Assembly: GCA_958447445.1 (NCBI GenBank)
Contig: CAUDAE010000088.1
Span: forward strand, 1-8,372
Origin: an uncultured Collinsella sp.
GTDB lineage: Bacteria; Actinomycetota; Coriobacteriia; Coriobacteriales; Coriobacteriaceae
Length of the DNA stretch: 8,372 bases
Direction: 5' to 3'
Shown here piece by piece: positions 1 through 6,310 of this stretch. A program made the position numbers and the translations under genes. Below the pieces are notes generated by a model that saw only the letters and a list, made by a program, of their open reading frames with translations, was not told the origin of the DNA and ran no database searches. How positions within the stretch are numbered: position 1 is the first letter of the stretch; each line of letters begins with the position of its first letter.

Positions 1-166
1 GAGAAGTTCCCTCCTGCAACGCGTAGGTCTTTTCGACCGACGTCTCATCGATGGCATCGCCGGCATGGCGACCAAAGCAGAGGCCTCGACCAATGACGAT
101 GAGCTCGGAGCCATCGTCCGAAGTGATCATTGCGACGTTGTTGTTAAAAACTCGCTTGATAACCAC
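1..166 (-). CDS. LicT/BglG-family transcription antiterminator, N-terminal RNA-binding (CAT) domain, partial at the left edge
   Basis: Reading the minus strand from a GTG at 166 gives 55 codons without a stop, beginning MVIKRVFNNN and continuing IGRGLCFGRHAGDAID, which is the co-antiterminator (CAT) domain of BglG/LicT/SacY proteins. It aligns without gaps to the start of Bacillus LicT as I remember it. The residues reported to contact RNA in LicT (Asn10, Gly26, Arg27, Phe31) all fall on identical residues here. Such proteins dimerise, bind a 29-nt RAT hairpin in nascent mRNA and prevent termination; two PRD domains, expected beyond the window edge, are phosphorylated by the PTS. GTG codons at 175 and 178 are in the same frame, but 166 matches family length exactly. 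The gene follows the EIIA stop codon by 18 bases in the same reading frame, so the two are probably co-transcribed. Its target cannot be seen in this window. Confidence 0.85.
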   Translation of the reverse strand, partial: MVIKRVFNNNVAMITSDDGSELIVIGRGLCFGRHAGDAIDETSVEKTYALQEGTS

Positions 167-184
167 GGTACCCACCACAAGAAT

Positions 185-697
185 TTACTCGGAAAGCCAG
201 ACGACAGGCTCTTTAACAGCAACAGGGCCGGAAGCATGCTCACGAAGAGTCGAGTTCTCCGAACGCTCGCACACGATAACGAAGACCGTGGGATCAAAGC
301 CGGCAGCGCGAACCACGTCGAAATCGACCTCGACGAGGGGCTGGCCCGCGTCGACATGGTCACCCTGGGCAACAAGCGCATGGAAGCCCTTGCCCTCAAG
401 TTTAACAGTGTCGATTCCGATATGCAGCATCACCTGAGCAGAGCTGTCGTCGGACATGATGCCCAACGCGTGCTCAGTCGGAAACAGCGCGGCGACGGTG
501 CCGGAAACAGGAGCGCACACCGTTCCCTCATTGGGAACCACGGCAACGCCGTCGCCCACTGCACGGCTGCTAAAAGCGGGATCATTGGTATTTTCTAGAT
601 GAACAAGCTCGCCGGAAACGGGAGCGAGGATTTCGAACTCGGAAGCCGCAGTCGTCTGCTTATCCGAGCCACCCATTAGGCGAGAAAAGAAACCCAT
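185..697 (-). CDS. crr: PTS glucose-type EIIA component (single-domain)
   Basis: This is a 170-residue cytoplasmic phosphocarrier that takes phosphate from HPr and passes it to an EIIB domain of a sugar transporter; E. coli EIIA-Glc has nearly the same length. The fold signature is clear: the ILAPVSGE start, the second strand CAPVSGTV, TEHALGI with His76, and the active-site motif LHIGIDTVKLEGKGF with His92 as the phosphorylated residue. The opening MGFFSRLMGG resembles the amphipathic N-terminus of this family. I chose the ATG at 697 because it fits that N-terminus and has AAGGGA nine bases upstream; an in-frame ATG at 715 would add six residues without a good ribosome binding site. No EIIB or EIIC domain is attached, so it must serve transporters elsewhere. 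The antiterminator gene downstream suggests a sugar-responsive PTS operon. The symbol crr is by homology; a ptsG- or beta-glucoside-specific role is not excluded. Confidence 0.92.
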   Translation of the reverse strand: MGFFSRLMGGSDKQTTAASEFEILAPVSGELVHLENTNDPAFSSRAVGDGVAVVPNEGTVCAPVSGTVAALFPTEHALGIMSDDSSAQVMLHIGIDTVKLEGKGFHALVAQGDHVDAGQPLVEVDFDVVRAAGFDPTVFVIVCERSENSTLREHASGPVAVKEPVVWLSE

Positions 698-706
698 GGT
701 GACATG

Positions 707-712
707 TCCCTT
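707..712 (-). promoter_or_regulatory. Ribosome binding site that decides the EIIA start
   Basis: The minus strand reads AAGGGA with nine bases to the ATG at 697. The alternative ATG at 715 overlaps the upstream side of this site and has no Shine-Dalgarno of its own. Confidence 0.6.
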
Positions 713-777
713 CATAAATATAGCCCAACCAAAATCAATCGAATGCGCCCATTGAGACGCTCGCGATCAAAGACTTT

Positions 778-810
778 GGTTAGGCCCACGTCCGAGGGGA
801 CTCGGTAACC
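778..810 (-). other. Bulged hairpin in the presumed EIIA leader RNA
   Basis: On the minus-strand RNA, GGUUA (810-806) pairs with UAACC (782-778), and inside it CCGAG pairs with CUCGG around a UCCC loop. All nine unpaired bases (783-791) lie on the 3' side. No U-run follows, so it is not an intrinsic terminator. The sequence does not match the RAT consensus. It could be an RNA regulatory element or a chance structure. Confidence 0.3.
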
Positions 811-834
811 TTCCGCATTTCTTTTACGGGGGTT

Positions 835-862
835 ATTGTAGACATGCCCAAAGCCGGAACAA
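835..862 (-). promoter_or_regulatory. Candidate promoter of the EIIA-antiterminator operon
   Basis: The minus strand shows TTGTTC (862-857), a 16-base spacer and TACAAT (840-835), the latter one base from the consensus -10. Transcription from here would give a leader of about 130 nt that includes the hairpin at 778-810. The -35 match is only partial. Confidence 0.4.
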
Positions 863-877
863 TCATTATGACCGGCG

Positions 878-908
878 AACGGTATTTTTTCTCCGATAAA
901 CGGTATTT
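878..908. repeat. Two direct repeats AACGGTATTT, 21 bp apart
   Basis: AACGGTATTT occurs exactly at 878-887 and again at 899-908, a spacing of two helical turns. The pair sits just upstream of the candidate EIIA promoter, where an activator would bind (about -55 and -76 relative to the predicted start). The regulator is unknown. Confidence 0.45.
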
Positions 909-963
909 ATGCGGTACTTAGGGACGTTCCTTTTCTGCCGGCACTCGGGGACACTCCTCACTC

Positions 964-1028
964 TGGTGCATTGGGGACAGGTTTGTTTGCACCAGGTTGG
1001 TGCAGATTAACCTGGTCCCATTGCACCA
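964..1028. repeat. REP-like imperfect palindrome, 65 bp
   Basis: The 20-base arms 964-983 and 1009-1028 are inverted copies with 17 of 20 bases matching. Inside them a second perfect hairpin is formed by TGCACCA (988-994) and TGGTGCA (998-1004) around a 3-base loop. The palindrome begins 13 bases beyond the stop codon of the EFR1-type gene. No T-run follows on either strand, so an intrinsic terminator is unlikely, though it could protect or trim the 3' end of that mRNA. The GGGGACAGG core resembles REP sequences that I associate with REP-linked IS200-type transposases in gut bacteria; this is recollection, not a search result. Confidence 0.6.
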
Positions 1029-1040
1029 ATTTCGTATGCG

Positions 1041-1802
1041 CTAGATAAAGAGCTCGCATTCCTTCCGCACGACGCAAGCCTTGCTCAGCATCTGGGAAAC
1101 AGCGGATGGCTTGTTGGGATCAACCTTACGAGCACCTCGCGGACATACGGCAATGCAGCGCATGCAGGAGATGCACGCCTCGCCAGCTGCTCGTTTGGGG
1201 TCACCCTTGTCGATAGCACAAACGGGGCACGCCGCGGCGCATGCACCGCAGGAAACGCAATCCTCTGTTGCCTCGGGTGCCATGCGGTGACCTCCAGCTT
1301 GTTTATAAGGACGATTGCCGGGGATAGAGGGCTCGGACGCATCCTCAGCCAACAGCTTTTGCTGAATTTGCTGAGCAAACTCAGCAAGCTGCGCCGCATC
1401 CTGCGCATCCGGACGACCGGCAGCAAACTGTCGCGCAATGGAATGTTCTGCAATGGCTGCAACTGCCGCGATCACCCGGAATCCTGCATGCTTCGCAACG
1501 TCCTCCAGCTCTACGAGCGTGTCCTCAAACGCGCGGTTTCCGTATACACAAACCAAAACAGCCCGAGCCCCGTTGCCGCGCACCATGCCCAACCGGTCAG
1601 CCACCACAGCCGGGATTCTACCGGCATACGCCGGCACAGAGATTACGACCACGTCGTCCTCAGTCATCGAGACAGCGTTGAAATCCAACCCGCTATCGGT
1701 CAGATCGACGGTAACGGTATTCTTGCCCAGTGCTCCGGCCACAAGGCCTGACACCTTCTGCGTTCCACCCGTCGGACTAAACACAATTTCGAATACGCTC
1801 AT
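1041..1802 (-). CDS. EFR1-type flavodoxin-ferredoxin fusion protein (two [4Fe-4S] clusters)
   Basis: A 253-residue cytoplasmic electron-transfer protein. Residues 1-150 form a flavodoxin-like half: FSPTGGTQKV (8-17) is the FMN phosphate loop, and VVVISVPAYAGRIP (51-64) and AVLVCVYGNRAF (81-92) are the next strand-loop elements. Residues 181-225 carry two bacterial ferredoxin motifs, Cys182/185/188/192 and Cys210/213/216/220, the first and second each followed by Pro. The C-terminus KECELFI matches the ending I expect for the EFR1 family. The partner and substrate are unknown; reduction of a small molecule or supply of low-potential electrons is plausible in an anaerobe. The ATG at 1802 is preferred over a TTG at 1829 because AGGGGAGGG lies seven bases upstream. 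The gene stands alone, with repeat-rich intergenic DNA on both sides. Confidence 0.9.
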   Translation of the reverse strand: MSVFEIVFSPTGGTQKVSGLVAGALGKNTVTVDLTDSGLDFNAVSMTEDDVVVISVPAYAGRIPAVVADRLGMVRGNGARAVLVCVYGNRAFEDTLVELEDVAKHAGFRVIAAVAAIAEHSIARQFAAGRPDAQDAAQLAEFAQQIQQKLLAEDASEPSIPGNRPYKQAGGHRMAPEATEDCVSCGACAAACPVCAIDKGDPKRAAGEACISCMRCIAVCPRGARKVDPNKPSAVSQMLSKACVVRKECELFI

Positions 1803-1809
1803 CGAGGCA

Positions 1810-1818
1810 CCCTCCCCT
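1810..1818 (-). promoter_or_regulatory. Strong ribosome binding site of the EFR1-type gene
   Basis: AGGGGAGGG on the minus strand, seven bases before the ATG at 1802. It lies downstream of the TTG at 1829 and so argues for the shorter protein. Confidence 0.7.
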
Positions 1819-1886
1819 ACGCCTGGCAACGCGTCAAGCCGCTTTCACATCCAGCCAGAGTATACGGCACGTGGGGTCCCCGTTTT

Positions 1887-1911
1887 AATGCACCAAGCAC
1901 CCCAATGCACC
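1887..1911. repeat. Inverted fragment of the REP-like repeat
   Basis: CCCCAATGCACC at 1900-1911 is the exact reverse complement of 965-976 in the palindrome on the other side of the EFR1-type gene. A second AATGCACC lies at 1887-1894. The gene is therefore bracketed by inverted copies of the same 12-base core. Confidence 0.5.
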
Positions 1912-1936
1912 CACCCTACGCTGTCTGCCTCTTCGT

Positions 1937-1963
1937 TTTGTATAAATTACGGTACAAATTGTA
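1937..1963. promoter_or_regulatory. Candidate operator with three TTGTA half-sites
   Basis: TTTGTA (1937-1942) and TACAAA (1953-1958) form a perfect dyad. TACAA-A-TTGTA (1953-1963) forms a second, overlapping 11-bp dyad. The two forward TTGTATA copies start 21 bp apart. The stretch is AT-rich in a GC-rich setting and lies about 135 bp upstream of the EFR1-type start codon, so it may control that gene. I cannot name the regulator. Confidence 0.4.
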
Positions 1964-2011
1964 TATATTTACGGGATACCGCTGTGTTCTCCTGAGGTAC
2001 CCCATCCTAGC

Positions 2012-2248
2012 CCGTGCAAAAAACGGAGTATTCTGCAACGTAACCACGCCAGCACCGCCGCGGGTGGGCAAAACTGTAGGGCGCCGCATCATTCTAAGTC
2101 CCGACATGGCGAGAATGACGCGCCCCTGCTCCGGAAAACGGCGAAATCTGACTCAGAACGCTCGCCAGGGATATCCGAAGGCCACCGTTGGCGACGTCGG
2201 ATCATATGCAGACAACTCGAACTGCAGAATACTCCAAAAAATGCACGG
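2012..2248. mobile_element. MITE-like or repeat element bounded by 26-bp imperfect inverted repeats
   Basis: The left end 2012-2037 and the right end 2223-2248 match as inverted repeats at 20 of 26 bases. The outer seven (CCGTGCA) and inner thirteen (GGAGTATTCTGCA) are perfect, and all six mismatches sit in one block, where both ends carry an A-tract on the plus strand. Between them is a hairpin with arms 2086-2095 and 2112-2121 (9 of 10) and another nested hairpin around 2174-2212. No transposase or sizeable credible reading frame lies inside and no clear target duplication flanks it. It may be a non-autonomous element or two inverted copies of a short intergenic repeat. Confidence 0.45.
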
Positions 2249-2356
2249 CGCACCCCATGGGGCCCATTGCTGCATGGCGGAAAATAGGTCCTCAGCATCC
2301 CCCAGATGCATTCCCGAGAACATCACGTTTGAATTAGCGATGGACACGGCAAACAA

Positions 2357-2387
2357 AAGGGCCCGAGCGTTATTTGCTCGGGCCCTT
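2357..2387 (-). terminator. Intrinsic terminator of the DEAD-box helicase gene
   Basis: A perfect 12-bp stem (2357-2368 with 2376-2387, core GGGCCCGAGC) closes a 7-base loop. On the minus strand it is followed by TTTTGTTT. It lies 32 bases beyond the helicase stop codon. Confidence 0.9.
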
Positions 2388-2419
2388 AGCTTGTCTCACG
2401 CTAGCGCGCGATGCGCATC

Positions 2420-4669
<2,250 letters not shown>

Positions 4670-4678
4670 ATGTTGTTG

Positions 4679-4684
4679 TTCCTT
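4679..4684 (-). promoter_or_regulatory. Ribosome binding site that decides the helicase start
   Basis: AAGGAA on the minus strand, nine bases upstream of the ATG at 4669. The longer GTG start at 4705 has nothing comparable. Confidence 0.6.
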
Positions 4685-4947
4685 ATCTGCACGCGCAATG
4701 GGCACGGCATGCGGCCGCGCGGGCGTGCTTGGTAGTGCGCTAATACATACAAAAACAGGTGCGCACAGAGGGGACGTTGCTCAGCACGCTGGCGATCGCT
4801 TTGGCAGCCCTATCACGCGCCGTCCAGACACAGCAGCTCTAAGCGATGGAGCAGATTCGCCGCCGGTTAGTATACCCGCACTCCGTATGCCCCCACGTAA
4901 ACCACAGATGACGAGGCGGACGGGGCGGGCCTGGCCGATTGTCTCAA

Positions 4948-4990
4948 TCTGTAACAGATGCAGGGCAAAACCGGGTCCAAATGTTACAGA
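4948..4990. promoter_or_regulatory. Paired dyad boxes, candidate operator
   Basis: TCTGTAACA (4948-4956) and TGTTACAGA (4982-4990) are perfect 9-base inverted copies. The left box is itself the odd palindrome TCTGT-A-ACAGA (4948-4958); the right box is AATGT-T-ACAGA (4980-4990). The box centres are 32 bp apart, about three helical turns. The pair lies some 75 bp upstream of the candidate -10 of the FHA gene and could also act on the helicase gene. Confidence 0.45.
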
Positions 4991-5040
4991 ACAAGACAGA
5001 GGGGGATTTCCGTCCAGTCCAAACCAAATCTCTCAGGCTT

Positions 5041-5069
5041 CCTGCAATTTCGAACATGTGGCCTATAAT
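5041..5069 (+). promoter_or_regulatory. Candidate promoter of the FHA gene
   Basis: A consensus TATAAT at 5064-5069 lies 107 bases before the start codon. No good -35 is visible: CCTGCA at 5041-5046 has the right spacing but matches poorly, so an activator may be needed. Confidence 0.45.
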
Positions 5070-5132
5070 GTTGCTTTGGTTACGCTATATATTGCGCAGC
5101 CATTTAATACGTCGCCCACCGGGGGCTATTAA

Positions 5133-5157
5133 TTCCTATCGCCATATTGGCTAGGAA
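5133..5157 (+). other. Leader hairpin just upstream of the FHA-gene ribosome binding site
   Basis: TTCCTA plus GCCA (5133-5138, 5141-5144) pairs with TGGC plus TAGGAA (5148-5157), with a 2-base bulge and a 3-base loop. It ends seven bases before the Shine-Dalgarno. It could affect translation as RNA or serve as a DNA operator. Confidence 0.4.
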
Positions 5158-5163
5158 GCAATC

Positions 5164-5172
5164 AAAGGAGGT
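5164..5172 (+). promoter_or_regulatory. Near-perfect ribosome binding site of the FHA gene
   Basis: AAAGGAGGT with five bases between AGGAGG and the GTG at 5177. It decides for that GTG over the in-frame TTG at 5147, which has no such site. Confidence 0.75.
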
Positions 5173-5176
5173 ATCC

Positions 5177-6139
5177 GTGGCAGCAGAGACGCCTTGCTCG
5201 GTCCTCTATAACGATATTCGCTCGTTCGGCGGTCTTAAACATCTCGAGATCGCCCGAATGCTTATCAATGGAAACTCTTATCTCGGCAGTACCCTGCTCG
5301 AGAAATGCTCTTCCAACCGCTCGTATCTCACCCGTTACATCGTCCATCGCAAGCCTGACCAGTGCGCGCCCGCCATCTACAGCGACTTTACCGTCACCAC
5401 GCTCAACCTTTCCGCGGCAATCTGCAGCAAGCTCGGCGGCGGCGAGTCCGCCTATCGGGCAATCGCCGAGCACTATCGCGGTCCGGCCGCCAACGAAATG
5501 ATGTCGGCTCTCACCAGCTACAAGCTGGACAGCCGCCTATATGCAAATGCCCTCAATCGCATCGACAACTTTGACGGCAATACCGTGCGCGAGAAAAGCA
5601 CGCTTTACCTTATGCTCTTTGTGGCAACGGGGACGCTCGCCGATCCCGTTCAGGGCGTGGCCACCGTCGAGCGCTTTTGCGACAGCAAGACGGGCGGGCA
5701 CTTTGGCACCACCGAAACTACCGTCGGACGTGGCTTTATGAGCAGCCTGGAGCAGCCGCGCACCGTCGCCCCCAACCTCGGTCTGCTCAGAACCCATGCC
5801 GACAACTGCGCCGACATGCAAATCCATCCCCTCACACGCGATCCGCGCGGCACCGTAATTGGTTCTTTGCCCAAAACCTCGCCCAGCATCACCGATGTGG
5901 GCGCCGACGCATCGCGCGAGCATCTTCGCATTTGGCTTGAGGGTGAGCACTGGTACGCCCAGGGCCTTGGATCGACCAACGGCACGGTACTCGAATCGGG
6001 TGCAGGCGACGGCGATATTGTGATTGAGCCGCCGCGCGACCAACGCGAGCCCGGCAAGATCTATCCCCCCGTGGAAATCGCCAACAGCGACAGGCTCCAT
6101 CTGGGTCTCTACACGACATTCCTTGTCATTGTGGACTAG
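5177..6139 (+). CDS. FHA-domain protein with an unrecognised N-terminal domain
   Basis: A 320-residue, apparently soluble cytoplasmic protein starting at GTG. I do not recognise residues 1-215; they look globular and mostly helical, with no transmembrane segment or signal peptide. Residues about 224-320 are a forkhead-associated domain, which binds phosphothreonine peptides: TVIGS (226-230), SREH (246-249), the hallmark GLGSTNGT (263-270), and a closing LHLGLYTTFLVI strand. The usual GR pair is GS here (Ser230 in place of the arginine that normally contacts the phosphopeptide backbone), so binding may be weakened or different; Ser246, His249 and Asn268 are kept. Between STNGT and the last strands the loop is longer than usual. 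The kinase gene follows after 171 bases, so this protein is a likely substrate or phospho-reader for it. A terminator directly after the stop codon suggests the two are not simply one transcript. Confidence 0.85.
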   Translation: MAAETPCSVLYNDIRSFGGLKHLEIARMLINGNSYLGSTLLEKCSSNRSYLTRYIVHRKPDQCAPAIYSDFTVTTLNLSAAICSKLGGGESAYRAIAEHYRGPAANEMMSALTSYKLDSRLYANALNRIDNFDGNTVREKSTLYLMLFVATGTLADPVQGVATVERFCDSKTGGHFGTTETTVGRGFMSSLEQPRTVAPNLGLLRTHADNCADMQIHPLTRDPRGTVIGSLPKTSPSITDVGADASREHLRIWLEGEHWYAQGLGSTNGTVLESGAGDGDIVIEPPRDQREPGKIYPPVEIANSDRLHLGLYTTFLVIVD

Positions 6140-6140
6140 C

Positions 6141-6185
6141 ACGGACGGCGATCGGAAGACGGTCGCCGTCCGTCTTTCGTCTTCT
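6141..6185 (+). terminator. Intrinsic terminator after the FHA gene
   Basis: An 11-bp perfect stem, ACGGACGGCGA (6141-6151) with TCGCCGTCCGT (6163-6173), extends by three more pairs including a G-U to leave a 5-base loop. CTTTCGTCTTCT follows. The hairpin starts one base after the stop codon. The U-tract is broken, so some read-through into the kinase gene is possible. Confidence 0.75.
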
Positions 6186-6217
6186 ACCTTCTGCGTCGTA
6201 AACGACAATACTCAGCG

Positions 6218-6278
6218 GTATGCGTGGGCAGTGCGGCTATCATGGTACTTTACCGATATCCGCACTGCTCACGTATAC
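6218..6278 (+). other. Long hairpin upstream of the kinase gene
   Basis: The 19-base arms 6218-6236 and 6260-6278 pair along their whole length; 17 positions are Watson-Crick and two are G-U if transcribed. The 23-base middle adds TATC/GATA and GGTA/TACC pairing around a 3-base loop. No U-run follows. The hairpin ends 32 bases before the kinase ATG. TATCAT at 6238-6243 inside it could be a -10 element, in which case the inverted repeat would be an operator instead of an RNA structure. Confidence 0.55.
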
Positions 6279-6299
6279 GCGCGGCAACCCATGCCAGAC

Positions 6300-6305
6300 A
6301 AAGGA
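6300..6305 (+). promoter_or_regulatory. Ribosome binding site that decides the kinase start
   Basis: AAAGGA with five bases to the ATG at 6311. The upstream in-frame ATG at 6224 falls before the long hairpin and would add 29 residues unlike any kinase N-terminus. Confidence 0.65.
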
Positions 6306-6310
6306 ACGCC

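Larger units (their letters stand above)
698..1040. other. Intergenic region between the EIIA gene and the EFR1-type gene
   Basis: These 343 bases contain no convincing reading frame. From right to left they hold a REP-like palindrome (964-1028), GC-rich REP-like sequence around 918-960, two exact 10-base direct repeats (878-887 and 899-908), a candidate promoter for the EIIA gene (835-862), and a bulged hairpin in the presumed EIIA leader (778-810). I looked for a RAT antiterminator site (GGCAAAACC-type 3' half) and did not find one. Confidence 0.6.
1803..2419. other. Long intergenic region between the EFR1-type gene and the helicase gene
   Basis: These 617 bases contain no gene I can support. 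In order they hold the EFR1-type ribosome binding site, an inverted fragment of the REP-like repeat (1887-1911), an AT-rich stretch with TTGTA half-sites (1937-1963), a 237-bp element with terminal inverted repeats (2012-2248), overlapping short palindromes at 2253-2267, and the helicase terminator (2357-2387). TATACT on the minus strand at 1864-1859 is a possible -10 for the EFR1-type gene but lacks a clear -35. Confidence 0.6.
4670..5176. other. Divergent intergenic region between the helicase and FHA genes
   Basis: These 507 bases hold the 5' regions of two divergently transcribed genes and no supportable coding sequence. The left part probably forms a long helicase leader: TATACT on the minus strand at 4874-4869 could be its -10, giving about 195 nt of untranslated RNA, as is common for cold-induced helicases, but the -35 is poor. 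To the right lie paired dyads at 4948-4990, a TATAAT at 5064-5069 and a leader hairpin at 5133-5157. The short palindromes GTGCGCAC (near 4760) and GCGATCGC (4792-4799) have no evident role. Confidence 0.5.

Noticed and set aside
65..598. A 177-codon plus-strand frame opposite the EIIA and antiterminator genes.
   Set aside because: Both minus-strand genes have strong family signatures over the same bases; this frame has none.
716..963. A possible RAT antiterminator site upstream of the EIIA gene.
   Set aside because: Neither the 5' half nor the GGCAAAACC-type 3' half is present, and no overlapping intrinsic terminator is seen.
964..1028. The REP-like palindrome as an intrinsic terminator for the EFR1-type gene.
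   Set aside because: No run of T follows the stem on the minus strand, and the stem is imperfect.
2253..2267. Overlapping palindromes CCCCATGGGG and ATGGG-G-CCCAT.
   Set aside because: Short GC-rich palindromes are expected by chance at this base composition, and no partner site was found.
6218..6278. A tRNA or other standard structured RNA at the long hairpin.
   Set aside because: It is a single linear stem with no cloverleaf arms or conserved tRNA sequences.
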